From assembly GCF_031127905.1 (NCBI RefSeq), contig NZ_JARXIC010000025.1, positions 1 through 62,687 on the forward strand: a stretch of DNA of 62,687 nt, in the 5' to 3' direction. Shown here piece after piece: positions 21,223 to 32,625 of the stretch. Source of the DNA: Thalassobacterium sedimentorum (GTDB lineage Bacteria; Verrucomicrobiota; Verrucomicrobiia; Opitutales; Coraliomargaritaceae). The notes beneath the pieces were generated by a model. That model worked only from the letters and a program-made list of their open reading frames with translations. It was not told the origin of the DNA and did not search any database. Made by a program: the position numbers and the translations under genes. Within the stretch, counting starts at the first letter, position 1. Every line of letters starts with the position of its first letter.

Positions 21223-21927
21223 TTAAGCTTTGTTGTATTCGACGACGTCAACAGCGAGTCCGGGGCTCATCGTAGCACTCAAAGTGAGGCTCTTAATGTA
21301 TTTGCCAGTGCTTGCTTTAGGACGCGCTTCGATCAGTGCCTTAACGGCAGCATCCGCATTTTCAGCGATTTGCTCAGGAGTGAAGGAACGCTTGCCAACG
21401 ACAACCGCGACATTTGCAGTTTTGTCCATCTTAAATTCGACACGACCTGCTTTAACCTGCTTAATACCTTCAGCGATATCGTCAGTCACAGTACCTGACT
21501 TAGGATTTGGCATCAGACCACGGGGGCCCAACACACGTGCGACCTTACGCACGCTTTTCATTGCGCTTGTAGTAGAAATCGCAACGTCAAAATCAGTCCA
21601 ACCACCGGTAACTTTCTCGATGAGTTCATCGAGACCTGCTTCGTCGGCTCCAGCCGCGAGCGCTTCTTCGGGGTTCTCTGTAAAGACGATGACGCGCACT
21701 GTTTTACCACTACCATGCGGTAGTTGTAAAGTGCCACGCACCATCTGATCGCTCTTACGAGGATCGACTGCGAGGTGAGCGTAAACTTCGACTGTTTCGT
21801 CGAACTTCGCCTTAGGTAGTTTGTTCAGTAACGCAGACGCTTCTTCGACCGAGTAAGTCTTCGTCAAATCAGCCATTTCGACTGAAGAACGATAGCGTTT
21901 GCTTCCCTTAATTTGCTGGGTTGCCAT
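21223..21927 (-). CDS. rplA: Ribosomal protein uL1
   Basis: 234 aa, standard length. L1-stalk protein with the conserved LPHGSGKTVRVIVF, RVLGPRGLMPNPKSGTVTDD and GRVEFKMDKTANV segments. It binds 23S rRNA and in many bacteria represses its own rplK-rplA message. It follows rplK by 53 bp. Confidence 0.99.
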   Translation of the reverse strand: MATQQIKGSKRYRSSVEMADLTKTYSVEEASALLNKLPKAKFDETVEVYAHLAVDPRKSDQMVRGTLQLPHGSGKTVRVIVFTENPEEALAAGADEAGLDELIEKVTGGWTDFDVAISTTSAMKSVRKVARVLGPRGLMPNPKSGTVTDDIAEGIKQVKAGRVEFKMDKTANVAVVVGKRSFTPEQIAENADAAVKALIEARPKASTGKYIKSLTLSATMSPGLAVDVVEYNKA

Positions 21928-21980
21928 TGTTATATCTCTATTGTGGTTAAAGCGACAGCCAGACCGGCTGCCGTATAAAA

Positions 21981-22406
21981 TTAATCAGCAATCTCGAGCC
22001 CCATGGAGCGCGCGGTGCCGGCGATGATGCTGAAAGCAGCGTCTTCATTTTTCGCGTTCAAGTCAGCTTTCTTGATCTCACAGATTTCGAGAATTTGCTT
22101 ACGCGTGACAGTGCCAACCTTATCTTTATTGGGCACGCCCGAGCCTTTCGCAATCCCCGCGGCTTTCTTAAGTAGCACAGCAGCAGGTGGTGACTTAAGA
22201 ATGAAACTGAAAGAACGGTCTGCATAGACAGTAATCACGCAAGGCAAAATCATGCCCGCTTGATCCTTAGTCTTGGCATTGAATTCCTTACAGAACCCCA
22301 TGATGTTAACACCTTGAGCACCAAGAGCGGGTCCAACGGGAGGAGCTGGATTTGCGGCGCCTGCTGGCAGTTGGAGACGGATTTGTCCTGTGATTTTCTT
22401 AGACAT
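21981..22406 (-). CDS. rplK: Ribosomal protein uL11
   Basis: 141 aa. It carries the proline-rich N-terminal domain ([20 protein letters not shown]), the thiostrepton/RelA-linked region of the GTPase centre, and the C-terminal rRNA-binding domain ([16 protein letters not shown]). The start codon lies 6 bp after the nusG stop, so the two are translationally close. Confidence 0.99.
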   Translation of the reverse strand: MSKKITGQIRLQLPAGAANPAPPVGPALGAQGVNIMGFCKEFNAKTKDQAGMILPCVITVYADRSFSFILKSPPAAVLLKKAAGIAKGSGVPNKDKVGTVTRKQILEICEIKKADLNAKNEDAAFSIIAGTARSMGLEIAD

Positions 22407-22412
22407 GTCGGA

Positions 22413-22991
<579 letters not shown>

Positions 22992-23067
22992 TGTGGAGTC
23001 TAAGACGAAAAAGATGAAGCCGACGAGCGGCAGAAATACTATAAAGTGTCAATCGACAGCTGCGATC

Positions 23068-23271
23068 CTAGCGAACCCAGGAAGTCAGCAATTCGACACC
23101 ATTCATTAACGAGAAGTCGATCAGCGCGACGTAGAAGCCAAGGATAACTGTGGCGAGAAGAACAACAATTGTTGAATCACGCAGCTCTACCTTAGAAGGC
23201 CATGAGGCTTTCTTTAGCTCAGTCAAAGTCTCCTTATAAAAGAGACGTATGCTAGTGAATGGATTTTTCAT
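23068..23271 (-). CDS. secE: Preprotein translocase subunit SecE
   Basis: 67 aa, the short single-span form. Conserved FYKETLTELKKASWPSKVEL precedes one transmembrane helix (TIVVLLATVILGFYVALIDF). It clamps SecY in the inner membrane. It lies between tRNA-Trp and nusG, the standard arrangement. Confidence 0.97.
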   Translation of the reverse strand: MKNPFTSIRLFYKETLTELKKASWPSKVELRDSTIVVLLATVILGFYVALIDFSLMNGVELLTSWVR

Positions 23272-23282
23272 GGAATTAAAAA

Positions 23283-23361
<79 letters not shown>

Positions 23362-23397
23362 AATGTCTTGGGCAATATTCTATAAAATAACAGTGAA

Positions 23398-23424
23398 GCC
23401 GAGGACCCATGTAGAGCCCTCGGC
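23398..23424 (-). promoter_or_regulatory. Hairpin between tuf and tRNA-Trp
   Basis: GCCGAGG (23398-23404) pairs with CCTCGGC (23418-23424) around a 13-nt loop, 30 bp after the tuf stop. No U-tract follows on the minus strand, so it may be a processing signal or a weak partial terminator. Confidence 0.45.
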
Positions 23425-23454
23425 AAAAACTGGAATCTAAAAAGTCGAAACGAT

Positions 23455-24645
<1,191 letters not shown>

Positions 24646-24703
24646 GATTAATGTTATTTAGTGTTGAGAGATTGTTTAGTTGAGTTGTTCGTTAATTCCA
24701 AGA

Positions 24704-24778
<75 letters not shown>

Positions 24779-24792
24779 ACATCGCAAATGAT

Positions 24793-24822
24793 GATATAGA
24801 ATGTAAAGAGCCGGTGATCCAA
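24793..24822 (-). promoter_or_regulatory. Candidate promoter of the tRNA-Thr/tuf/ribosomal operon
   Basis: On the minus strand, TTGGAT (24817-24822) and TATATC (24793-24798) are 18 bp apart, with the tRNA-Thr 5' end 15 bp beyond the -10. Both hexamers match the sigma-70 consensus at 4 of 6 positions. The rest of the gap up to 25024 shows no gene. Confidence 0.35.
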
Positions 24823-25024
24823 CCACATGAGGGTTGAATTTTGGAAAGCCCGCGAAAGTGCCTCCAGCCCCCTACCCAGTCAACACTTATTTCAAAAAAA
24901 TGTACTTGCCTATAAATTCACTATTGGTGCGGGCTAGAGGCGCAGATTAAGCTCTACACCTCCCCCTTCCCCGCTAAAGCACATGTCTAAATCTGCAAAA
25001 TGACAGGGCGCCCCACTCAGCGCC

Positions 25025-25861
25025 TTATACTGTATATGGCTTCTTAAAAATAGCTCCACTACGACGTCGCTCAGCGATCTTCTCGATTTCGTCATCCGAC
25101 ATCCGCTTTGGCTGACTCGTCTCAGGGTCAATTTTCCACTTAGCTGGCTTCAACTCATGGTCAACAGCCACACGATAATCAAACACAAAGCAGTCCCCCT
25201 CCCAAAGGCTTTGATCCTGCGGCACCTCCTCTAAATAACGCAAAATCCCTCCTTTTAAATGGTATACCTGCTCAAAGCCCTTCTTCTTTAAATAAGCAGT
25301 CGACCGCTCACATCGGATGCCGCCGGTGCAATACATGGCGATCTTTTTCTCCTTCTGCGCAACCAGATGCTCATCCACAAATTTAGCAAATTCGGTAAAA
25401 TCTTCAGTTTTAGGGTTAATCGCCCCCTTAAAGTGCCCCACTTCAACCTCGTAGTCATTGCGCGTATCAATGGTGATCACCTCCGGATCCGCGATCAAAT
25501 CGTTCCATTCTTCAGGGTCCAGGTAAGTGCCCACGTCTTCACGAGGATCAGCCCCCTCCTGCCGGAAGGTCACGATTTCCGGCTTCTTCTTTACCTTAAA
25601 TTTTGGAAATGGATTAAAATCTGCGTAGGAATACTTGACCTCCATAGCCTCGAAGCGTGGATCGAACTTAAGCAGGGCAATCGTCGCATCAATCGCCTCA
25701 TGCGAACCGGCGCATGTGGAGTTCACCCCTTCGGGAGCAAAAATAAGTGTCCCACGGAGACCGACCTTAAGCCCATGATCAACCATGCGCTCGGCCCACT
25801 CATCGCGGTCGGGCAGATCTGTAAAATGATAGAAAGCGGCAATTTTCCATGAATCGGGCAT
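25025..25861 (-). CDS. trhO: tRNA uridine(34) hydroxylase TrhO (YceA family)
   Basis: 278 aa from the ATG at 25859-25861 (MPDSWKIAAFYHF); an upstream in-frame start would add 12 poorly conserved residues. An N-terminal ferredoxin-like domain (residues 5-95, LRGTLIFAPEGVNSTCAG) is followed by a rhodanese domain with the catalytic cysteine in MYCTGGIRCERS, then a cysteine-poor C-terminal extension. TrhO makes 5-hydroxyuridine at the wobble position of several tRNAs. Monocistronic, divergent from the sensor kinase gene at 26023. Confidence 0.93.
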   Translation of the reverse strand: MPDSWKIAAFYHFTDLPDRDEWAERMVDHGLKVGLRGTLIFAPEGVNSTCAGSHEAIDATIALLKFDPRFEAMEVKYSYADFNPFPKFKVKKKPEIVTFRQEGADPREDVGTYLDPEEWNDLIADPEVITIDTRNDYEVEVGHFKGAINPKTEDFTEFAKFVDEHLVAQKEKKIAMYCTGGIRCERSTAYLKKKGFEQVYHLKGGILRYLEEVPQDQSLWEGDCFVFDYRVAVDHELKPAKWKIDPETSQPKRMSDDEIEKIAERRRSGAIFKKPYTV

Positions 25862-26022
25862 TTCCTTGGCATAGTATCTGATCCAGCCACAAATCAAGGG
25901 TGTAATTCAAAGTGCGAAAAATTTCCCCACTTATCAACGATCACGTGCTGCAGTGGCCAAAATAAGGTATAACACTTACATCTTTACTTCCAAAGACACT
26001 AGGACAGACTCGCAGCTAGAAA

Positions 26023-28275
26023 ATGAAGCTCACCTGCCTCTTCACAGCCGTACGACTACTTGCCTGCTCAACTGCAAGCATAGCCTCTGGCATGGAGACA
26101 ATCACTCTCCAGCTAAAATGGTCACATCAATTTCAATTCGCAGGCTATTATGCAGCCATTGAAAAAGGTTACTACAGCGAGGCAGGCTTAGACGTACACG
26201 TGGTTGAAGCACAAGCAAACAAAGGAGCCGTGCAGGCCGTAGTGGATGGCGATGCAAACTACGGCATCGCCACCTCAGAACTGGTTCAATTCCGCTCACA
26301 AGGAGCGCCAGTAGTGGCACTCGCGGCCATTTTTCAGCATTCACCGCACGCACTTATATCTATGCGGGAAGCTGACGTCTCCACGATCCAAGATTTGGTG
26401 GATCAAAAGATAATGATCCAGAACAGCAGCGCAGATTTAATCTCCCTGTTAAAACAGGCCAAGGTTCCATTCGAAAGTGTCAATTACGCACAACACGCAA
26501 CAGCCTGGCAACAACTGACCGAAGGCAAGATCAAGGCACTCGCTGGATATGTCACCAACGAACCCTATGCACTGAGCCAAGCTGGCTATCAACCACTCAT
26601 TTTCAGCCCTCAATCAGTAGGAATCGACTTTTACGGGGACTGCTTATTCACAACTGAAAGTCGAATACGCAAACACCCCCAGCAGGTCGAGGCTTTTCGA
26701 AAAGCGAGTCTGCGCGGTTGGAACTATGCACTGGACCATCCCGAGGAGATCATTGACTTCATTGTCAGCAAATACACCCAACGCAAATCCAAGGCAGAGC
26801 TCACCTTCGAAGCTGAAAAAACGCATGCTCTCATTCGCCCCGATCTAGTGGAACTCGGGCATATGAACCCCCGTCGCTGGGAGCACATCGCAGATATTTT
26901 ACAGGAAGAAGGCCTGTTAGCGCAGACATTCGACATCCACGAGATGCTCTACCAGAATCAGTATAGCTTTCCACTCGCGCCCTTCCTACAGATGCTGTCC
27001 CTGTGCCTGCTAGCCCTACTAGTACTTGCAGCATTTACCTATCATCAAATCAAACTGAGGCGGCAATTACAGGCAGAAATCACACAACGCAAACTGGGCG
27101 ATCAAACACTGCGGCAACGCGAAGCCGAATATCGAAATTTATTTCAAAATGCACCGATGGCATTTATAGTCTGGGACAACGAATTACGTATTTGCGAATG
27201 GAACCATGCGGCCGAAAAACTATTTGGTTGGAGCGCCCCGGAAGTGATTGGTAAAGCAGCCACCCATTTCCTCGTCCCCGAAAGTGCACAGTCGAAAGTC
27301 ACCGAGGGTAGAACTCGTCTACATCAGGAGTCATCACTCACACAGATCAACGACAATCTAACAAAAGATGGGCGCATTATCACATGCAGATGGCACAATG
27401 TATCCAGGCGTAGCCCCGACGGTCGAACGATAGAATTCCACTCCATCGCCTTTGACGTCAGCAAAGAGGAACAAGAGCGGGCCCGCTTAAAAGAAGAATG
27501 CTCTCAGGCACGCAACGCCAGCGAAGCCAAGGATCAATTACTCGCCCGTACCAGCCATGAAATACGCAACCCCTTGAATGCCATCATGGGCTTCACCCAG
27601 CTGCTTTACTCCGACCTGCAGGACCCGGAAACCAAAAAAATGGCCAAAGTTATACTCGATGGGGCCGAAGGCTTGCTGGAAATACTGAACGACTTATTAG
27701 ATAGCGCAAAAATCGACGCAGGCAAGATGGCAGTTAACTGGCAGTCTGTCGACCTGATCAACATCTGTGAGAAGGCCATTAAACTCTTCAGTCAAATCAT
27801 CGCCAAACAAGGCCTGAAATGTGAGCTGATCATCCAAGCACGCCAAACAGTCATTGTCAGCGCCCCCCGTTGTCTTCAACAAATCCTCAGCAACTTAATC
27901 AACAACGCACGCAAGTTTACTTTAGCAGGCGGCATTACAGTCACCCTAAAAGAAGACAACGAATCGGAACTCAGCCTGCAAGTGAGCGACACGGGGATCG
28001 GGATGAGCCCCACAACCCTAGAACAAGTCTTTGAACCTTTCGTGCAAGCCGACAGCGAAATCAACCAAAATTTCGGCGGTACCGGGCTCGGCCTCACTCT
28101 GACCAAAAAACTCTCATCATTGATCGGCGGCAGCCTCAGCGCAGAAAGCGAATTGGGGCGCGGAAGCACCTTCACCCTACAACTCCCCCGGGCCCCGCAC
28201 ATTCCCAAGCTCCAAACGGCGCACATCCCCGATGTAAATCAAACGCCACACCAGTCCGCGCGAATAGCCAACTAA
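26023..28275 (+). CDS. Histidine kinase with NMT1/THI5-like sensor and PAS domain
   Basis: 750 aa. A signal peptide (to about residue 22) leads into a periplasmic NMT1/THI5-like solute-binding domain (residues 25-310, opening TLQLKWSHQFQFAGYYAA), one transmembrane helix at 317-338, a PAS domain at about 365-480, HisKA with phospho-acceptor His512 in SHEIRNPLNAIMG, and a HATPase domain (N box NLINNARKFT, G1 DTGIGM, G2 GGTGLGL). The binding domain resembles those for pyrimidine thiamine precursors and related nitrogen compounds, so the ligand is probably a small heterocycle or amine. No receiver domain or response regulator lies nearby, so it is an orphan kinase. Confidence 0.92.
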   Translation: MKLTCLFTAVRLLACSTASIASGMETITLQLKWSHQFQFAGYYAAIEKGYYSEAGLDVHVVEAQANKGAVQAVVDGDANYGIATSELVQFRSQGAPVVALAAIFQHSPHALISMREADVSTIQDLVDQKIMIQNSSADLISLLKQAKVPFESVNYAQHATAWQQLTEGKIKALAGYVTNEPYALSQAGYQPLIFSPQSVGIDFYGDCLFTTESRIRKHPQQVEAFRKASLRGWNYALDHPEEIIDFIVSKYTQRKSKAELTFEAEKTHALIRPDLVELGHMNPRRWEHIADILQEEGLLAQTFDIHEMLYQNQYSFPLAPFLQMLSLCLLALLVLAAFTYHQIKLRRQLQAEITQRKLGDQTLRQREAEYRNLFQNAPMAFIVWDNELRICEWNHAAEKLFGWSAPEVIGKAATHFLVPESAQSKVTEGRTRLHQESSLTQINDNLTKDGRIITCRWHNVSRRSPDGRTIEFHSIAFDVSKEEQERARLKEECSQARNASEAKDQLLARTSHEIRNPLNAIMGFTQLLYSDLQDPETKKMAKVILDGAEGLLEILNDLLDSAKIDAGKMAVNWQSVDLINICEKAIKLFSQIIAKQGLKCELIIQARQTVIVSAPRCLQQILSNLINNARKFTLAGGITVTLKEDNESELSLQVSDTGIGMSPTTLEQVFEPFVQADSEINQNFGGTGLGLTLTKKLSSLIGGSLSAESELGRGSTFTLQLPRAPHIPKLQTAHIPDVNQTPHQSARIAN

Positions 28276-28420
28276 CAGACTGCAGCGAATAAAAGAACAC
28301 CGAACAAGTGGACTTTCCCTTTTAATCCTTGTCATCTGTCACTGACCTGTCAAAGCCCTGCGCCTCACTAAATGGAAGGCCGAAAAGAAATGGCAAATTC
28401 CAAAACGCGCTCAAGTATCG

Positions 28421-28449
28421 GTAAATATCCGGTCAACGGGCATATTTAC
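28421..28449 (+). promoter_or_regulatory. 5'-leader hairpin of the DEAD-box helicase gene
   Basis: GTAAATAT (28421-28428) pairs perfectly with ATATTTAC (28442-28449). Inside it CCG pairs with CGG around a GTCAA loop, with a 2-nt bulge. The structure ends 7 nt before the ATG, where no clear Shine-Dalgarno is seen, so it could gate translation. Confidence 0.4.
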
Positions 28450-28456
28450 AGATATT

Positions 28457-30082
28457 ATGGACACAAAATTTACGGACCTCGGCCTACGCGCTGAACTCAT
28501 CGAAGGCATTCAACGCCTCGGCTTTGAATCGCCCTCTCCTATTCAAGCACAAACCATCCCAGTTGCGATGGAAGGCCACGACATCGTCGGACTCTCACAA
28601 ACTGGTTCAGGAAAAACCGCCGCATTCGGCCTGCCCGCGCTGAACTTGATCGACATCAACCGCGACGAGACGCAAGTACTAGTACTTTGCCCCACGCGTG
28701 AACTCGCAGTGCAAGTCTGCGAAGAGATCCACCGTCTCGCCTCAGCACTCAAGGGCCTGGTCGCCGTTCCAGTTTATGGCGGCGCACCACTCGACCGCCA
28801 AATGCGCGCACTCCGTAAAGGAGCGCACATCGTCGTCGGCACACCAGGTCGCGTGATGGACCACCTACGTCGCAAGACCCTCCGCACCGACAACATTCGC
28901 CTCTGCATCCTCGATGAAGCGGACCGCATGCTCGACATGGGCTTCCGCGAAGACATGGAAATCATCCTCGGCGACATGCCGGAAGATCGCCAGACGCTCT
29001 TCTTTTCCGCGACAATGAATCGTGCCGTCGAAGGTTTGATTAAAACTTTCAGCCACCAAGCCAAGCAAATCTCAATCGAGCGCAAGTCGCTGACAGTCGA
29101 CACCATCGAACAGACCTACTACGAAGTGCGCAATCGCTCAAAGATCGAGGTGCTGTGCCGCCTGCTCGACCTGGAAACAAACCCACGCGGCATCGTATTC
29201 TGCAATACCAAGCAAATGGTAGAAGACGCGACTGAAGCATTGAGCGCACGTGGCTATGTCGCCGATCGCATCCATGGCGACATCACGCAAGCCAACCGCG
29301 AGCGTGTGATCAAACGCTTCAAAGACGGCTCCGTCGAACTACTCGTCGCAACAGACGTGGCAGCGCGTGGACTGGACATCGACGACGTTGATATTGTTTT
29401 CAACTACGACCTCCCCCATGACCCGGAAGACTACGTGCACCGCATCGGCCGCACCGGTCGCGCAGGGCGCTCGGGCAAGTCAGTCACATTCGTGTATGGG
29501 CGCGACATCTACCGCTTGGAAGCAATTGAACGCTACACACGCCAAGTCGTGCGCCGTATGCCAATCCCTAGCCTGGAAGACGTCGAAGGCCGCAAAGCCG
29601 ATAAAGTCTTCAATCAAGTCCGCAGCACCCTTGAAGAAGGCAAGTTCAAGCGACATGATGACCTAGTCGATCGCTTACTAGATGCAGGTCACACCCCCAC
29701 AGACATCGCCAGCGCACTCTTCGATCTGCTCGGTAACGATGAAGGTCGTGAAGGCGAAAAAATCGCCGAAGACAATGAAGCATTCGACCCCAACCCACCA
29801 CGCAAGGGAGGCAAAGGCGGCGGTGGCGGCAAACGTAGCGGTGGCTACAAGGGCGGCTACAAAAAGAAACACGGCGGAGGCAGCTACCAAAAGCGCAGCA
29901 ACGATGGCGGCGATAAAAAATGGAACGAAGGCGGCAAGCACAAGCAGCCCTTTAAAACCAAAAGCAAAATCGCTGGTGGAAAGTTCAAAAAATCAGAAGG
30001 CGGCGCCCACACTGGCAGCTATTCAGCCAGCAAGCCTGCAGGCGACAAAAAGCCCGCCCGCCGCTTCAAACGCCCGGATTAA
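28457..30082 (+). CDS. DEAD-box ATP-dependent RNA helicase
   Basis: 541 aa. The helicase core (residues 1-370) has the Q motif ([14 protein letters not shown]), motif I SQTGSGKT, motif II DEAD in [15 protein letters not shown], and motif [12 protein letters not shown]. The C-terminal 120 residues form a glycine/lysine-rich, disordered RNA-binding tail ([20 protein letters not shown]). The domain plan is of the RhlE/DeaD type involved in ribosome assembly, RNA decay and cold adaptation. The exact paralogue cannot be fixed by eye. A leader hairpin suggests structural control of translation. Confidence 0.95.
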   Translation: MDTKFTDLGLRAELIEGIQRLGFESPSPIQAQTIPVAMEGHDIVGLSQTGSGKTAAFGLPALNLIDINRDETQVLVLCPTRELAVQVCEEIHRLASALKGLVAVPVYGGAPLDRQMRALRKGAHIVVGTPGRVMDHLRRKTLRTDNIRLCILDEADRMLDMGFREDMEIILGDMPEDRQTLFFSATMNRAVEGLIKTFSHQAKQISIERKSLTVDTIEQTYYEVRNRSKIEVLCRLLDLETNPRGIVFCNTKQMVEDATEALSARGYVADRIHGDITQANRERVIKRFKDGSVELLVATDVAARGLDIDDVDIVFNYDLPHDPEDYVHRIGRTGRAGRSGKSVTFVYGRDIYRLEAIERYTRQVVRRMPIPSLEDVEGRKADKVFNQVRSTLEEGKFKRHDDLVDRLLDAGHTPTDIASALFDLLGNDEGREGEKIAEDNEAFDPNPPRKGGKGGGGGKRSGGYKGGYKKKHGGGSYQKRSNDGGDKKWNEGGKHKQPFKTKSKIAGGKFKKSEGGAHTGSYSASKPAGDKKPARRFKRPD

Positions 30083-30206
30083 AGTCAATACATCCAACAA
30101 TAGTGCGGCCACATATCGTAAAAATACCGTCGACGACACTCAGTCCGATCGTTTTTACCGTTGAATTCCGTCTATCGTGGCCTACTTTTAAGTTTTCTGT
30201 CATTCT

Positions 30207-30737
30207 ATGCTCCAGAATACCTCAACGTCCCAGAAAGAATGGTTCTGCTTACGTACTCAAACCAAACGTGAGCACATTGCTGCAGCCATTCTGGATCGCG
30301 TTGAGGAAGTGGATGTTTTTTGCCCTCGCGTCAGCCAAATAAAAAAAACACGTAAGGGGAAAAAGCGCTTTATCGAAGCCATGTTTCCGGGTTATATCTT
30401 CGCGAAATTTCACTATCTGACGCACTCACGTCAAGTGATTCATAGCCAGGGTATCACGCGTATGGTCGAGCTCGGCGAACGCAGAGTCATACCTGAACAT
30501 ATCATTCAGAACCTGCAAGCAAGTCTGCCAGCAGGTATCATCGAGGCTCCTGACTTGAGCATCGAACCGGGCGCAGAAATCGAAGTCATTACCGGCTCAC
30601 TCAAAGGGCTAAACGGTCAAGTAATTGCACAGCTGCCAGCCCAGAACCGCATTCAGGTATTACTCGAATTCTTAGGACGTGAAATTACCGTCGAGGTCAA
30701 GCCCGAGGACATACTGCTTGCGCGCGACAAAGACTAA
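30207..30737 (+). CDS. NusG-family paralogue (RfaH/LoaP-like)
   Basis: 176 aa. An NGN domain opens EWFCLRTQTKREHIAAAIL, contains PRVSQIKKTRKGKKRFIEAM and FPGYIFAKF, and is followed by a KOW domain (GAEIEVITGSLKGLNGQVI). It differs strongly from the housekeeping NusG at 22413-22991. Specialised NusG paralogues such as RfaH and LoaP prevent termination in selected long operons, usually capsule, LPS or secondary-metabolite clusters. No such cluster is in the window. It lies 125 bp after the helicase gene; in the gap GGCCAC and GTGGCC could form a long stem (about 30104 to 30182). Confidence 0.88.
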   Translation: MLQNTSTSQKEWFCLRTQTKREHIAAAILDRVEEVDVFCPRVSQIKKTRKGKKRFIEAMFPGYIFAKFHYLTHSRQVIHSQGITRMVELGERRVIPEHIIQNLQASLPAGIIEAPDLSIEPGAEIEVITGSLKGLNGQVIAQLPAQNRIQVLLEFLGREITVEVKPEDILLARDKD

Positions 30738-30904
30738 GCAGTTCACAGTCCATGTAAATGGATCCCCCCGAACAGCTGCAAAAGCGTAGGCTTAAGCCAC
30801 AGCCAACCACTCTCCGACCTCAGACGCTGCAGTCAAAGATATGCAATGATTCCACTACTTTTTGACTGGCGCAGAGCAATACGCTGCGTTTGTCTAGCAC
30901 GCTT

Positions 30905-32572
30905 ATGTCCGACGACACTACAGAGACTCCAACTGATTTTATCCGCCAAATGGTAGCTGCTGACGTAGCCGCTGGTAAACACGATGGCCGCGTCCAGACG
31001 CGTTTTCCACCCGAACCAAATGGCTACCTGCAAATCGGCCACGCAAAAGCACTTTGCCTCAATTTTGAGATCGCCAAGGAATTCGGCGGCCTTTGCAACC
31101 TCCGCTTCGACGATACAAATCCAGAAAAAGAAAGCGATGAATTTGTACAAGCCATTCAGGAGGACATCAAATGGCTAGGCTATGACTGGGCCAATATGTG
31201 CTTTGCCAGTGATTATTTTGAGCAACTGTTCCAATGGGCATGCCAACTCATCGAATCCGGTGACGCCTTTGTGGATGAACTCAGCTTCGAAGAAATGAAA
31301 GCCTACCGTGGCTCGATTACGGAACCGGGCAAGCCGAGCCCCTACCGTGAGCGCCCGATCGAGGAGAGTCTCGACCTATTCAAACGCATGCGTGCGGGCG
31401 AATTCGAAGATGGTAGCAAAGTACTGCGCGCCAAAATCGACATGGCGCATCCGAACATGAATATGCGCGATCCCGTGATGTACCGGATCAAGCGCATGCA
31501 TCACCATCGGGTCGGCGATGCTTGGCCCATCTATCCCAGCTATGACTTTACCCATGGACAAAGCGATTCCCTAGAAAAAGTCACCCACTCACTCTGCTCA
31601 CTTGAATTCGAAGATCATCGCCCGCTCTACGAGTGGTTCATTGACAAACTCGGCATCTTTCCATCCAAACAAACTGAATTTGCCCGCCTCAATTTGACCT
31701 ACACTGTGGTCAGTAAGCGTAAGTTGCGCACCCTAGTCGAAGAGGGCCATGTCGAAAGCTGGGATGATCCACGCATGCCCACACTTCGAGGAATGCGCCG
31801 CCGGGGCTATCCCGCCGCTGCAATCCGTAGTTTCTGCCAGACAGTCGGCATCACCAAGACACCTTCAACCAGCGATGTCGCCCTGCTGGAACACGCGGTG
31901 CGTCAGGAATTAAACCGTAGCGCTTGCCGGCGTATGGCCGTCATCGATCCTCTGGAAATTGAACTGACGAACTGGCCGGATGGGAAGGTATTGGAAGTCG
32001 AAGGGATCAATAATCCAGAAGATGAAAACGCAGGCACGCGCAAGATCCCCTTTGCAAAGCGTATCTATATCGAACAAGACGATTTCAAGGAAGTCGCCAA
32101 CAAGAAGTTCTTCCGCTTGAAAAAAGGTGGCGAAGTACGCCTGCGCGGCGCCTACATCATAAAATGCGAAGACTGCATTAAGGATGCAGCCGGCAATATT
32201 CAAAAACTGCTCTGCAGCGTCGACCTCGACACGCTCAACAAGAACCCTGAAGACCGTAAAGTAAAGGGCGTCATTCACTGGGTCAGTGCCGAGCACGCAG
32301 TCAAAGCCAAGGTGCGCCTCTTCGATCGCCTCTTCTCCGTAGAAAAACCAGAAGCCGATAAAGAACGTGCCTTCACTGAATTTGTGAACCCACACTCCCT
32401 CTCCGAGACGACGGCACTCTGCGAACCAAGTCTGGCCGCATTACCAGTAGGCGAAACCTGTCAATTCGAGCGCATCGGCTACTTCTGCCTCGACAACAAA
32501 CTCAGTCAACCAGGCGCTCTCGTATTCAATCGCACAGTGGCACTGCGCGACTCATGGGCTAAAAAATCGTAG
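30905..32572 (+). CDS. glnS: Glutaminyl-tRNA synthetase
   Basis: 555 aa class I synthetase from the ATG at 30905; an upstream TTG is unlikely. The HIGH signature is in RFPPEPNGYLQIGHAKALCLN, split here as PPEPNGYLQIGHAKALCL. The KMSKS-type loop appears as VVSKRKL. The all-beta anticodon-binding domain occupies the last 200 residues. Presence of GlnRS means charging of tRNA-Gln is direct, as in many Gram-negatives. A bidirectional hairpin follows. Confidence 0.97.
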   Translation: MSDDTTETPTDFIRQMVAADVAAGKHDGRVQTRFPPEPNGYLQIGHAKALCLNFEIAKEFGGLCNLRFDDTNPEKESDEFVQAIQEDIKWLGYDWANMCFASDYFEQLFQWACQLIESGDAFVDELSFEEMKAYRGSITEPGKPSPYRERPIEESLDLFKRMRAGEFEDGSKVLRAKIDMAHPNMNMRDPVMYRIKRMHHHRVGDAWPIYPSYDFTHGQSDSLEKVTHSLCSLEFEDHRPLYEWFIDKLGIFPSKQTEFARLNLTYTVVSKRKLRTLVEEGHVESWDDPRMPTLRGMRRRGYPAAAIRSFCQTVGITKTPSTSDVALLEHAVRQELNRSACRRMAVIDPLEIELTNWPDGKVLEVEGINNPEDENAGTRKIPFAKRIYIEQDDFKEVANKKFFRLKKGGEVRLRGAYIIKCEDCIKDAAGNIQKLLCSVDLDTLNKNPEDRKVKGVIHWVSAEHAVKAKVRLFDRLFSVEKPEADKERAFTEFVNPHSLSETTALCEPSLAALPVGETCQFERIGYFCLDNKLSQPGALVFNRTVALRDSWAKKS

Positions 32573-32586
32573 CACCATGCACTGCT

Positions 32587-32623
32587 CACTCATCTTGCCC
32601 AGCTGACTGGGGCAGGATGAGTG
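32587..32623. terminator. Bidirectional hairpin between glnS and the propeller gene
   Basis: 14-nt arms (32587-32600 and 32610-32623) pair with one G-U, around a 9-nt loop, between the convergent stop codons of glnS and the 32626 gene. Neither side has a good U-tract. Confidence 0.65.
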
Positions 32624-32625
32624 AT

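Noticed and set aside
20719-21498. A 259-codon plus-strand frame opposite rplJ and rplA
   Set aside because: Cys/His/Phe-rich translation typical of an antisense frame; it spans two real ribosomal genes.
24779-25024. Search for a further gene between tRNA-Thr and trhO
   Set aside because: Only short frames without protein-like composition; the stretch holds a candidate promoter and nothing else I can support.
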